Position numbers and translations under genes: made by a program
Assembly: GCA_902776195.1 (NCBI GenBank)
Contig: CACYPF010000019.1
Coordinates: 1 to 64,000, forward strand
DNA from: an uncultured Prevotellaceae bacterium
Lineage (GTDB): Bacteria > Bacteroidota > Bacteroidia > Bacteroidales > Bacteroidaceae
Length of the DNA stretch: 64,000 nucleotides
Reading direction: 5' to 3'
Notes under the pieces: generated by a model
What the model was told of the DNA's origin: nothing
Seen by the model: only the letters and a program-made list of their open reading frames with translations
Databases searched by the model: none
In this document: in pieces, positions 8,555 through 18,326 of the stretch
Layout: each line of letters starts with the position of its first letter
Numbering within the stretch: the stretch's first letter is position 1

Positions 8555-11500
8555 ATGAAACAGAAAGCGCTAACCATTATTGCCATTTTAATGTTCATGC
8601 CTATGTGGATATTCGGACAAGATTATAAAGACCTTTGGAAAGAGGTACGTGCGGCAGAGAGCAAGGATCTGCCTCAGACTGTCATTAAACATCTGACCCG
8701 TATTGAGGAAAAAGCCCTGAAGGAGCAAGCCTACGGCCAGTTGTTGAAAGCTTCCCTTTATCGTGCCAAGCGACAGGCGGATATTGCCCCGGACTCGCTT
8801 AGTCCTGCTGTAGAGCGACTGCGTCAGCAGGAACAGCAGACGAAGGATCTTGCTTTAAAGGCGGTCTATGCAACCATCCTCTATCGTGTTTATCAGGATA
8901 ATCCGATGCTCTCAGAAGACTGGGAGACAATCAGTGAGGAATACCGTACTACCGCCTTGTCGTCACCCAAGGCATTGGGAAAGGTGAAGAGCAAGGTGTA
9001 CGACCCCTTTGTGAGTCATGGGGAAGACAGCGAGATCTATGATGACGACCTGTTGCATATCATCGGACAGGAGTTGGGGGCATGGCAGTGGATGCATGAT
9101 TATTACGACAAGAAAGGTAATCGCCGTGCAGCCTGTCTGACTGCCCTGTCTGTACTACAGGAGAATAAGCAGGGTGACAAGCAGGAGGAACTCCAGAAGA
9201 GTGCGTATATCCATAGTCTGGACTCCCTGATCAGCAGATATGCTGACTTGGATGTCGCCGGTGAGGTGGCGTTGGAGCGTTATCGGTATATGGAAAACCA
9301 TACGAAAGCGACGGCAGCCGAGAAGATGGCATATCTGGATATGGCGATTGCCAAATGGGAGAAATGGGACAGAATCACCCAGTTGAAGAATAACAGGATG
9401 CTGTTGGTGGCTCCCAAGTTCCTTGCCGAGATTCCCCATTATGTACAGCCGACAGGACAGGAACAGATGGTCAAGTTGAATGGACTGCGTCATCTGACAT
9501 CCCTTACCATGAAGGTCTATCGTACGAAACTGCAAGGTAATCACAACCTGTCGATCAACTATCACGACGACTATAAGAAAATCATGGACGGTGCCGTGGA
9601 GGTGCCGGAGGCTTTCCAGAAGCGTACCTTCCCTGTCTATGCGGATTATGAGCAGTTTGAAGACTCCATTCCGTTAATAGAACTTCCCAACGGTGTCTAT
9701 GTGCTGGAGTTCTCCACGGATCCCAATACATCTGTCAGTCGGGTGTTCTACTATGTCACGAGTCTCCGTGTAATGGCTCTTGGCAAGCAGCGGGACCACA
9801 TGCGTTATATCGTGGTAGATGCCGTTACCGGTCAGCCGGTAAAGGGTGCCAAGGTGAAGATTGATGGTACGAATGCCCGGGATAAGGAGAACCATGTCAC
9901 GCTGACCACTAATGCGGCTGGTGAGGTGAGCTATGTTCTCAAGAAAGACAATACCCGTCATACCGTCTATGTCTATACCAGTGATGACAAGGCATGCCGT
10001 TATATCAGTGCCGACGATGACTTCTATTTCCATGATGACAAGGACAGGACAGAGTATACCCGTATATATACCGACCGTGCCATCTATCGACCGGGACAGG
10101 AAGTCCATGTGGCTGCCATTATCTATGCGAGGGAGAATTATTTCGAGACATCTGCCGTGGAGGGAAAAAAGGTGACGGCACAGTTGCGGGACGCTAACTA
10201 TAAGGTAGTTGCCGAACAGGAGCTGGTGACCGACCGCTTCGGCAAGTGTTCCACGACTTTCGTGTTACCCAAGGGACTGCGTAACGGCAACTTTACCGTC
10301 CGTCTGAATAATAGTTCCGAGAATATCAGGGTGGAAGAGTATAAACGTCCCACCTTCGAGCTGTCGTTCTCAGAGTATAAGGAGACATATCAAGCTGGTG
10401 ACACCATCACCATACAGGGTAAGGCTGTCAGCTATGCCGGTGTCCCTGTACAGGAGGCAAAAGTGAAATATACCGTCCGCCGTCGCATTCCTTATTGGTG
10501 GATGAGTTATTCATGGTATTGGAATGTGGGCTACTATGGTTACAAGACTGATGACGAGGAAATCTATTCGGGAGAGACAGTCACCAAGGACGATGGTACC
10601 TTCGATGTGAGGATGCCGATGGTATTGCCGGAGAAAGACATGCGCCGACCGATGTTCTACAATTTTGAGGTAGTGGCTAATGTCACCGACCAAGGGGGTG
10701 AGACCCATAGCGGGACGAAGAGTATGCCACTGGGAACAAAGGCAACATCCCTCTCTTGTAATATGCCACAGCGTGTCCGTGCAGACGAGGTCTCCCCTGT
10801 GACATTCTACCGTCGTAACATGGCTGGTGGTAATATCACTGGGACAGTCCGCTATCGTGTGGATGGCGGTGCATGGAAAGAATGTGCAGCCAATACGAAT
10901 GAGTCTGTGATCAGCACCGACATCCGTAGTGGTGAGCATCGTCTGGAGGCTGCCTGTGAGGGTGACTCTATCGACATGAAGTTTGTGGTGTTCAGTCTGG
11001 AGGACAAGACTCCTGCCATTGAGACGAAAGACTGGTTCTATACGAGTCATAGTACCTTCCCACGTGATGGTAAACCAGTGACCGTACAGGTAGGCTCCTC
11101 TGACAAAGACCTGTATATCGCTTATGAGATGATATCTGGTACGAAGGTTATAGAGGAAGGGTTTATCCGTGAGAGCAACTCATTATGGAACAGGAAGTTC
11201 ACCTATAAGGAAGAATATACCAATGGTTTGACACTCGCTTTCGCATGGGTGAAAGATGGTGTCACCTATCGTCATACGACCGTTATCCACCGTCCTACTC
11301 CGGAAAAGGGATTGAAACTCAAGTGGGAGACTTTCCGCGACCGTCTGAAACCCGGACAACAGGAGGAATGGAAACTCTCCATCAAGGATAAGAATGGAAA
11401 ACCTGCCAATGCACAGTTGATGGCGGTGCTGTATGACAAGAGTCTTGACCAGTTGAAAATGCACCACTGGGGACTCTATCCCAGCATGTACATTCCTACT

Positions 11501-14080
11501 GCCAACGTCTCATGGACGGTGATGTCCTTCGGTAATATTAAAGCTGAAGGTGCCGTACGTCCTTCCTACGAGACAGTCCGTGGACTGTCGTTCAGCACAT
11601 TCGACCATGATGCCTATCCTCGTTTCTTCCGGCCTATGGTTGTGGGCTATGGCAGAAATGTATTATATAAGTCTGCAAACAGAGCAAGAGGTATGGTTGA
11701 GGATGGAGTGATGGAAGCTCCAGCGATGATGGTGGAGAGTGTTGCTATGGAGTCGAAAGCAGAGAAAAGTGCCGCTCCTGTTAAGAAAGAGGCAGAAGAG
11801 CCGCAGGCAGAGAGTAATCAGCTGCGTGAGAACATGCAGGAGACTGCCTTCTTCTATCCTGCCCTGATGGCGGACAAGAATGGGGACGTGGTCCTGAAAT
11901 TCACCTTGCCAGAGACCCTGACGACCTGGAAGTTTATGGGTGTGGCACATACGACGGACCTCTGTTCGGGTTCTCTCTTTGGAGAGACGATAGCCCAGAA
12001 GGACGTGATGCTGCAACCTAATATGCCTCGCTTTATCCGTATGGGTGACCAGGCTCAGATCTCTGCCCGTATCTTCAATATCAGTGAACAGTCACAGAGT
12101 GGAACGGTTCGTATCGAACTGATAGACCCGGAGACGGAAAAGGTTGTCTTTACTGACCAGCAGATGTTTACTGTGGAGGCAGGAAAGACAGGACATGCCA
12201 CCTTCCGTTATCAGCCCTCAGAACAGTATTCGCTGTTGATCTGTAGGATGATGGCTGCGGGTGCAGACTTCTCGGATGGCGAGCAGCATTATCTTCCTAT
12301 TCTTCCCGACAAGGAGCGTGTGACGAAGTCTGTGCCGTTTACCCAGAATGAGCCGGGTGTGAAGGCGATAGACCTTACTAAACTATTCCCCACAGGGACT
12401 ACTCAGCAGAAACTCACTATCGAATACACTAATAATCCGGCATGGTTGATGGTGCAGTCTTTATCGGCATTGAGCCAGCCTTACGAGAAGAGTGCTGTTG
12501 ACCAGGCTGCCGCCCTCTATTCGAATATGTTGGCAAAGGCAATCATGGACCAGACTCCTAAGGCAAAGGCTGTCTTTGAACAGTGGAGCAGGGAAGAGGG
12601 GAAAGAGACCTCTCTGCATAGTCAGTTGGAGAAAAACGAGGAGTTGAAGGATATCATCCTCGCAGAGACTCCTTGGGTGAATGATGCTGACAGGGAGGCG
12701 GAGCAGAAACGTCGGATTGCCGACTTCTTTGACGAGAACCTGATAGGCGGTCGCTTGGAGACTGCCAAGTCGAAACTGGATGAGTTGCAGTCTGGAGATG
12801 GCGGTTTCACCTGGTATCCCGGTATGCCCAGTAGTCCTTATATCACCATGACGGTGGCACAGATGCTGGCTCGCCTGAGTGTGATGGTCGGCGGTACTGA
12901 CGAGACAGAACTCGCCATTAAACTGACGAAAGACAATGCTATGCGTTATATGGATGGTGAGATTGTCAAGATGGTCGAGGAGATGAAGAAATGGGAGAAG
13001 AAAGGTATCAAGCCATCATTCCCCTCCTTCGTCGCTCTCCAGTGGTTGTATGTCAATGCGATCACCAACCGCCAGTTGAAGAAAGATCCTGCTGATGCAA
13101 AGGCTTACCTGATGCCACTGCTGAAGAAAGACATCAAGGCACAGAGCCTCTATGAGAAGGCGATGACGGCAATCATCCTCCAGCAGAATGGCGACCTGCA
13201 GACAGCTCGTGAGTATGTGCAGAGTCTGAAGGAGTATTCTGTATATACAGAGGAGATGGGACGATACTATGACACGCCACGTGCCGGTTATTCGTGGTTC
13301 AGCTATAAGATACCTACAGAGGTGGCTGCCATTGAGGCTATCAAGTATGTGGCACCTGATGATGCCCAGACGATAAACGAGATGCGACGCTGGCTGTTGC
13401 AGGAGAAGCGTACCCAATTATGGGATACACCTATCAACAGTGTCAATGCCATCTATGCCTTCCTCTTCGACAATGTCAGTCTGCTTGCCGCACAGGAGCC
13501 AACGGTACTTGCCATCGACCAGCAGCCGGTAGAATTGCCGAAGGCTACAGCCGGTGTCGGTTATGTCAAGACGGCTATCCAGCAACCGAAGGGTAGGGAG
13601 TTCACGGCGACGAAGACATCGACAGGTACTTCATGGGGTGCCGTCTATGCTCAGTTTATGCAGAAAACCCATGAGATGGAGACATCGGAGAGTGGTATCA
13701 CCGTGAAGCGTGAGATACTTGCTCCCACCTCTCACTCCGTACCTCTCACCTCCCTGAAGGTCGGTGACCGTATCAAGGTGCGTATCACCATCAATACAAC
13801 ACGTGACCTTGATTTCGTACAGGTGCTCGACCGCCGTGCGGCATGTATGGAACCTGTCAACCAACTCTCAGGATATCATCACGGGGCTTATTGCTCACCC
13901 AAGGACTTCTCCACCAATTACTATTATTATGGACTTGCCAAGGGTAAGCATGTGATAGAGACAGAATACTATATCGACCGTGCTGGAGTCTATGAGACAG
14001 GAACATGTACCGTGCAGTGTGCTTATGCTCCGGAATACCGTGCCACGGCTAAGTCGGAGACTTTGACAATTACAGAATGA
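8555..14080 (+). CDS. Alpha-2-macroglobulin family protein lacking the thioester motif
   Basis: Very large secreted or periplasmic protein (1841 aa) with a signal peptide (MKQKALTIIAILMFMPMWIFGQ, no lipobox Cys). Macroglobulin domains are seen from about residue 430: the MG2 block DRAIYRPGQEVHV is typical. The A2M core begins near residue 1105 (ETAFFYPALMADKNGDVVLKFTLPETLTTWKFMGVAHT). A thioester-domain-like alpha-toroid follows (GDGGFTWYPGMPSSPYITM). Where thioester A2Ms carry CxEQ, this protein has AVDQ (1314-1317): Cys is replaced, so covalent trapping of proteases is not expected. Known bacterial A2Ms guard the periplasm against proteases; here only a non-covalent or structural role fits. 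The DUF1573 gene overlaps its end by 4 bp. Confidence 0.92.
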   Translation: MKQKALTIIAILMFMPMWIFGQDYKDLWKEVRAAESKDLPQTVIKHLTRIEEKALKEQAYGQLLKASLYRAKRQADIAPDSLSPAVERLRQQEQQTKDLALKAVYATILYRVYQDNPMLSEDWETISEEYRTTALSSPKALGKVKSKVYDPFVSHGEDSEIYDDDLLHIIGQELGAWQWMHDYYDKKGNRRAACLTALSVLQENKQGDKQEELQKSAYIHSLDSLISRYADLDVAGEVALERYRYMENHTKATAAEKMAYLDMAIAKWEKWDRITQLKNNRMLLVAPKFLAEIPHYVQPTGQEQMVKLNGLRHLTSLTMKVYRTKLQGNHNLSINYHDDYKKIMDGAVEVPEAFQKRTFPVYADYEQFEDSIPLIELPNGVYVLEFSTDPNTSVSRVFYYVTSLRVMALGKQRDHMRYIVVDAVTGQPVKGAKVKIDGTNARDKENHVTLTTNAAGEVSYVLKKDNTRHTVYVYTSDDKACRYISADDDFYFHDDKDRTEYTRIYTDRAIYRPGQEVHVAAIIYARENYFETSAVEGKKVTAQLRDANYKVVAEQELVTDRFGKCSTTFVLPKGLRNGNFTVRLNNSSENIRVEEYKRPTFELSFSEYKETYQAGDTITIQGKAVSYAGVPVQEAKVKYTVRRRIPYWWMSYSWYWNVGYYGYKTDDEEIYSGETVTKDDGTFDVRMPMVLPEKDMRRPMFYNFEVVANVTDQGGETHSGTKSMPLGTKATSLSCNMPQRVRADEVSPVTFYRRNMAGGNITGTVRYRVDGGAWKECAANTNESVISTDIRSGEHRLEAACEGDSIDMKFVVFSLEDKTPAIETKDWFYTSHSTFPRDGKPVTVQVGSSDKDLYIAYEMISGTKVIEEGFIRESNSLWNRKFTYKEEYTNGLTLAFAWVKDGVTYRHTTVIHRPTPEKGLKLKWETFRDRLKPGQQEEWKLSIKDKNGKPANAQLMAVLYDKSLDQLKMHHWGLYPSMYIPTANVSWTVMSFGNIKAEGAVRPSYETVRGLSFSTFDHDAYPRFFRPMVVGYGRNVLYKSANRARGMVEDGVMEAPAMMVESVAMESKAEKSAAPVKKEAEEPQAESNQLRENMQETAFFYPALMADKNGDVVLKFTLPETLTTWKFMGVAHTTDLCSGSLFGETIAQKDVMLQPNMPRFIRMGDQAQISARIFNISEQSQSGTVRIELIDPETEKVVFTDQQMFTVEAGKTGHATFRYQPSEQYSLLICRMMAAGADFSDGEQHYLPILPDKERVTKSVPFTQNEPGVKAIDLTKLFPTGTTQQKLTIEYTNNPAWLMVQSLSALSQPYEKSAVDQAAALYSNMLAKAIMDQTPKAKAVFEQWSREEGKETSLHSQLEKNEELKDIILAETPWVNDADREAEQKRRIADFFDENLIGGRLETAKSKLDELQSGDGGFTWYPGMPSSPYITMTVAQMLARLSVMVGGTDETELAIKLTKDNAMRYMDGEIVKMVEEMKKWEKKGIKPSFPSFVALQWLYVNAITNRQLKKDPADAKAYLMPLLKKDIKAQSLYEKAMTAIILQQNGDLQTAREYVQSLKEYSVYTEEMGRYYDTPRAGYSWFSYKIPTEVAAIEAIKYVAPDDAQTINEMRRWLLQEKRTQLWDTPINSVNAIYAFLFDNVSLLAAQEPTVLAIDQQPVELPKATAGVGYVKTAIQQPKGREFTATKTSTGTSWGAVYAQFMQKTHEMETSESGITVKREILAPTSHSVPLTSLKVGDRIKVRITINTTRDLDFVQVLDRRAACMEPVNQLSGYHHGAYCSPKDFSTNYYYYGLAKGKHVIETEYYIDRAGVYETGTCTVQCAYAPEYRATAKSETLTITE

Positions 14081-15144
14081 ATATGAACAGAAAAACGATA
14101 ATAACATCCCTGCTGATGCTTGCCATACTGCCAGCGTCGGCGCAGAAACTGATTGCAGAGAAAACGATTATTGATGTGGGCAAGACGGGGTTCCAACAGC
14201 CTGTCACTGCCGTGTTTGAGTTTAAGAATAAGAGTATCCGCCGACTGCGTATCGAGTCGGTGCAGCCAGACTGTAACTGTACGGCGGTAGAGTATCCGAA
14301 AACGGTTATAGGAATGGGAGAGAAATTCCAGATCAAGATGACGTATGATGCCCAGCAACTCGGTCATTTCGATAAGCAGGCAGCGATTATCTCGAATGGT
14401 ACGAAGAAACCTTTCTATATCCGTATGAAGGGTATCGTGTCTGAGAGTTATCAGGACTTCTCAGGTGACTATCCCATTGAGATGGGGAATATGCGTATTG
14501 ACAAGAACGAACTGGAGTTCGACAATGTCAACAAAGGAGATATGCCTGTCGATCAGATCCATGTCTATAACAATGGTACCACATTGATGCGTCCGAACCT
14601 CATGCACCTGCCTTCTTATCTGACGGCAGTGACGACTCCTGAGGAGATACGTCCCGGACGTAATGCCACCATCACTGTGACACTGAACTCCACGAAGATC
14701 AGTGACTACGGGTTGACACAAGAGTCTATCTATTTGGCTGCTAACCCGGGCGACAAGGCGACGAAGGAGAATCTTATCGGGGTGTCTACAGTCCTGTTGC
14801 CGGCTCTCACAACGATGTCAGCCACACAGAAACAGTATGCACCGAAGATGTATCTGTCGAAAGAGCAGGTGGATATTGCTTTTGATGGGAAGTCGAAACG
14901 GAAGGATGAGATACAGATTTCCAACACGGGGCGTACACCGCTGACCATCTCGTCGCTCCAGATGTTCACGCGGGGGCTAAAGATTTCATTAGGAAAGAGC
15001 ACACTCCAGACTGGTGAGTCGACGAAGCTGAAAATCACGGCGTATCGTGACCAGTTGGCAAAGACACGTACAAAACCCCGTATCCTGATGATTACTAACG
15101 ACCCGGATATGTCGAAAGTTGTCATTCCGATTAATGTAAAATAA
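14077..15144 (+). CDS. DUF1573 domain secreted protein
   Basis: 355 aa with a signal peptide (TSLLMLAILPASAQ). DUF1573 is a small immunoglobulin-like beta-sandwich. The diagnostic block is VQPDCNCTAVEYP near residue 65, followed by GMGEKFQIKMTYDAQQLGHFDK. A second, more diverged repeat ends in KISDYGLTQESIYLAANP, and a third similar strand pattern runs to the C-terminus. The function of the family is unknown. ATGA overlap with the macroglobulin gene couples their translation and suggests a joint envelope role. An internal ATG two codons later is an equally good start. Confidence 0.9.
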   Translation: MNMNRKTIITSLLMLAILPASAQKLIAEKTIIDVGKTGFQQPVTAVFEFKNKSIRRLRIESVQPDCNCTAVEYPKTVIGMGEKFQIKMTYDAQQLGHFDKQAAIISNGTKKPFYIRMKGIVSESYQDFSGDYPIEMGNMRIDKNELEFDNVNKGDMPVDQIHVYNNGTTLMRPNLMHLPSYLTAVTTPEEIRPGRNATITVTLNSTKISDYGLTQESIYLAANPGDKATKENLIGVSTVLLPALTTMSATQKQYAPKMYLSKEQVDIAFDGKSKRKDEIQISNTGRTPLTISSLQMFTRGLKISLGKSTLQTGESTKLKITAYRDQLAKTRTKPRILMITNDPDMSKVVIPINVK

Positions 15145-15168
15145 TGAAATCACGAAAAAACAAGAGCA

Positions 15169-16278
15169 ATGGACCATCCTGAAAATAGTGAGGAATTCGC
15201 AGGGCTGCAAGTGAATAGTGGAGTAGCTCAGCCTTCTATCATCAACCCCTATCTGCAACGGAAACGCTTCAAACGTCATGAACTGAGTGCCGCAGAGATG
15301 GTGGAGGGTATCGTCAAGGGCGATGTGACCATCCTCTCACAGGCTGTCACGTTGGTGGAGAGCGTCAACCCTGACCACCAGGCGAAAGCGCAGGAGGTGA
15401 TCAACAAGTGTCTGCCCTATAGTGGTCACTCTATCCGTGTGGGTATCAGTGGTGTGCCAGGGGCTGGTAAGTCGACTTCCATCGATGCCTTTGGCATCCA
15501 TGTGCTGAAAGAGAAAGGGGGAAAACTTGCTGTCCTTGCCATCGACCCCAGCAGTGAGCGTACGAAGGGTAGTATCTTGGGAGACAAGACACGTATGGAG
15601 AAACTCTCCGTTCACCCAGACTCCTTCATACGTCCTAGTCCTACAGCGGGTTCACTGGGTGGAGTGGCTCGTAAGACGCGTGAGACGATCATCCTCTGTG
15701 AGGCGGCTGGCTTCGATAAGATTTTCGTGGAGACGGTAGGTGTGGGACAGTCTGAGACGGCTTGTCATTCGATGGTCGATTTCTTCCTGCTCATCCAACT
15801 GGCTGGTACGGGTGATGAGTTACAGGGTATCAAGCGCGGCATCATGGAGATTAGTGATGGTATCGTCATCAATAAGTGTGATGGTGAGAATGTCGACAAG
15901 GCACAGATGGCTGCCACCAATTTCCGTAATGCCCTCCATTTCTTTCCCATGCCGGACAGTGGATGGCTGCCCAAAGTGATGTGCTATAGCGGTTTCTTTG
16001 GTCTGGGCATCAAGGAGATATGGGATATGGTCTATCAGTATATCGACTTCGTCAAGGCGAACGGTTATTTTGAACATCGCCGTAACGAACAGTCGAAATA
16101 CTGGATGTATGAGAGTATCAACGAGCACTTACGCATGAACTTCTATAATAATCCGATTATACAGCAACGGCTGATAGATGCTGAGCGCACCGTCCTCGCA
16201 GGTCAGCAGACCTCTTTCACGGCTGCTCAGAGCTTGCTGGATGATTATTTTAACTCGATGACGCATGCTACAGATTGA
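15169..16278 (+). CDS. meaB: MeaB/ArgK-type G3E GTPase (methylmalonyl-CoA mutase chaperone)
   Basis: GTPase that loads and protects adenosylcobalamin-dependent methylmalonyl-CoA mutase; 369 aa, cytosolic. Walker A is GVPGAGKS (95-102), the G3-like region is VETVGVGQSE, and NKCDG (from 235) is the guanine-specificity loop. The C-terminal helices end in a dimerisation region as usual. The mutase genes are not in this window. It starts 24 bp after the DUF1573 gene and its last 14 bp overlap ispH. The mutase link rests on family knowledge; related proteins serve other B12 mutases. Confidence 0.93.
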   Translation: MDHPENSEEFAGLQVNSGVAQPSIINPYLQRKRFKRHELSAAEMVEGIVKGDVTILSQAVTLVESVNPDHQAKAQEVINKCLPYSGHSIRVGISGVPGAGKSTSIDAFGIHVLKEKGGKLAVLAIDPSSERTKGSILGDKTRMEKLSVHPDSFIRPSPTAGSLGGVARKTRETIILCEAAGFDKIFVETVGVGQSETACHSMVDFFLLIQLAGTGDELQGIKRGIMEISDGIVINKCDGENVDKAQMAATNFRNALHFFPMPDSGWLPKVMCYSGFFGLGIKEIWDMVYQYIDFVKANGYFEHRRNEQSKYWMYESINEHLRMNFYNNPIIQQRLIDAERTVLAGQQTSFTAAQSLLDDYFNSMTHATD

Positions 16279-17134
16279 GATAGACAATGGCAGTGGTTTC
16301 TGTTTCGGGGTGACGACTGCCATTCAGAAAGCGGAGGAGGAACTGGCTAAGGGTAATACGCTTTATTGTCTGGGGGATATCGTGCATAATGGGATGGAGT
16401 GTGACCGTCTGCGACAGATGGGGCTGGTCACCATTAACCATGACGAGATGCGACAGTTGCACGATGTGAAGGTGTTGCTGCGTGCCCATGGAGAACCGCC
16501 TGCCACCTATGAACTGGCTCGCCAGAATCATATTGAGATTATTGATGCCACGTGTCCTGTGGTGTTACAGTTGCAGAAGAAAATCAAACGCCAGTATGAG
16601 GCACAGTGTCAACAGCCCTCAGCAAACAGCCAGATTGTCATTTTCGGTAAGAAAGGTCATGCGGAGGTGTTGGGACTGGTAGGTCAGACACAGTCTTCGG
16701 CAATCGTCATTGAGAGTTTTGAGGAAGTGAAGAAACTTGATTTCTCGCGTGATATCTATCTTTACTCCCAGACCACCAAGTCGCTCGATGAGTTTCATCA
16801 TATTATCGAATATATTCAGCAGCATATTTCTGCTGACGCCACCTTCAAGAGCTTCGACACCATCTGCCGTAGTGTGGCGAACCGAATGCCCAATATCTCC
16901 AGTTTCGCTGCTAAGCACGATCTCATCCTTTTCGTATGTGGTCGCAAGAGTAGTAACGGCAAGGTGTTGTTCAATGAGTGTCTGCGTGTCAACCCCAATA
17001 CCCACCTCATTGAGGGTCCCGACGAGATATCCCCCCAATGGCTGGAGGGTATCCGTACGGTAGGCATCTGTGGCGCCACCAGTACACCCAAATGGCTCAT
17101 GGAACAATGCCGTGATGCGATATTGGAAGGGTGA
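16265..17134 (+). CDS. ispH: 4-hydroxy-3-methylbut-2-enyl diphosphate reductase
   Basis: Last enzyme of the MEP isoprenoid pathway, reducing HMBPP to IPP and DMAPP with a 4Fe-4S cluster; 289 aa, cytosolic. The three cluster cysteines are C13 (SGFCFGV), C97 (DATCPVV) and C201 (DTICRS). GRKSSNGK and GATSTP form the diphosphate-binding region. The start overlaps meaB by 14 bp in another frame, so it is probably translated by re-initiation. It ends 8 bp from the convergent cydB stop with no visible terminator between them. Confidence 0.96.
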   Translation: MLQIEIDNGSGFCFGVTTAIQKAEEELAKGNTLYCLGDIVHNGMECDRLRQMGLVTINHDEMRQLHDVKVLLRAHGEPPATYELARQNHIEIIDATCPVVLQLQKKIKRQYEAQCQQPSANSQIVIFGKKGHAEVLGLVGQTQSSAIVIESFEEVKKLDFSRDIYLYSQTTKSLDEFHHIIEYIQQHISADATFKSFDTICRSVANRMPNISSFAAKHDLILFVCGRKSSNGKVLFNECLRVNPNTHLIEGPDEISPQWLEGIRTVGICGATSTPKWLMEQCRDAILEG

Positions 17135-17142
17135 CTTGTTAT

Positions 17143-18291
17143 TTAATATGCGTGGTCATGGTGAATCTCCTCCCTGCTGAGTTTCTTCTTGTCAATAGCT
17201 CGCCATGCATAGACTATGTAAGCTAATACGAAAGGAACGAGCAACGAGACATAAAACATCGTGCGGAGCGTAAACTCACTGGAGCATGAGTTGGCAAGCG
17301 TCAGGGACGACTGTAAGTCTGCTGTTGACGGGTAGTAAGCCGTATGATTCCATGCAGAACATAGCAGTAAGGCGAGGACGGTCAATACCGTGCCGATTCC
17401 TGCTGGCCAGATACCTCCAATGTACGTCTTCGAAACAATGGTCTTGCCGATGCCGTAGAGTACGAGTGCCACTCCAATTAATAATAGGATAAGGAGATAC
17501 CACATGTCTATGAGATTGTGGAGGTACTTATAAGGTTCCATGTAAATAACGCCAGTCTCTGGGTTCCATGCATATCCGTCTTTTAGCAGTAAGTGAACGA
17601 GATAGGCGACAAAGAGAATCAAAAAGGGAATAGTAGCACCGATTATGCGCACACTGCCCCTGCTGCGGATGTCCTCGTCGTCCACATTATTCATCACATA
17701 GAGGATTCCTAATATGCGGGCAAGGAATACCACGGCAAAGCCGAAGACCAGTACCCAGGGATTGAGCAGGGCATCCAGTCCATGCGAGGCATTAGCCCAA
17801 CGGGAGATAATCGGTGTAATGGAAGTGGCATCAATCAGATTGTTCTTCTCAACGATGAAGTTGCTGCCCTCGAAGAAGGTTGCCACGGCACCGCCTAAGA
17901 GTAGTGGACCAAGTATGCCGTTCAGTGTCAGGAAGAACTGGAATGTCTTGGGACCGAGGAAGTTGCCTATCTTGTTCTGGAACTCATAGCTCACTGCCTG
18001 CAATACGAAAGTGAAGAGAATGAGCATCCACAACCAGTAGGCTCCGCCAAAAGAGGTGGAATAGAACAATGGGAAGGAGGCAAAGAAGGCTCCTCCGAAG
18101 GTGACGAGGGTGGTAAAGGTGAACTCCCACTTACGTCCCGTGGAGTTATAGACGAGGCGACGACCTTCCTCTGTATATCCTAAACTCCTTGCCACCGAGT
18201 TGGCACCTTGTACGAAAAGCAGGAATACTAACAGTGCTCCCAACAGTGCTACAACGAAGCACCAGTAATGCTGTAAGAATTCGTATGTCAT
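17143..18291 (-). CDS. cydB: Cytochrome bd ubiquinol oxidase subunit II
   Basis: Second subunit of the cytochrome bd oxygen reductase, 382 aa, about 8-9 membrane helices, inner membrane. It supports the haem-bearing CydA and lets an anaerobe scavenge oxygen. Recognisable segments include SLGYTEEGRRLVYNSTGRKWEFTFTTLVTFGGAFFA and NPWVLVFGFAVVFLARILGILYV. The ATG at 18291 (MTYEFLQHYW) is chosen over a TTG six codons upstream that lies in the heptamer repeat between cydA and cydB. Directly downstream of cydA in one operon. Confidence 0.94.
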   Translation of the reverse strand: MTYEFLQHYWCFVVALLGALLVFLLFVQGANSVARSLGYTEEGRRLVYNSTGRKWEFTFTTLVTFGGAFFASFPLFYSTSFGGAYWLWMLILFTFVLQAVSYEFQNKIGNFLGPKTFQFFLTLNGILGPLLLGGAVATFFEGSNFIVEKNNLIDATSITPIISRWANASHGLDALLNPWVLVFGFAVVFLARILGILYVMNNVDDEDIRSRGSVRIIGATIPFLILFVAYLVHLLLKDGYAWNPETGVIYMEPYKYLHNLIDMWYLLILLLIGVALVLYGIGKTIVSKTYIGGIWPAGIGTVLTVLALLLCSAWNHTAYYPSTADLQSSLTLANSCSSEFTLRTMFYVSLLVPFVLAYIVYAWRAIDKKKLSREEIHHDHAY

Positions 18292-18298
18292 AATACTC

Positions 18299-18326
18299 TC
18301 AATTATCAATTGTCAATTCTCAATTA
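18299..18326. repeat. Heptamer tandem repeat between cydA and cydB
   Basis: Four 7-bp units on the plus strand: TCAATTA, TCAATTG, TCAATTC, TCAATTA. The last unit contains the cydA TGA stop (18322-18320). Confidence 0.8.
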
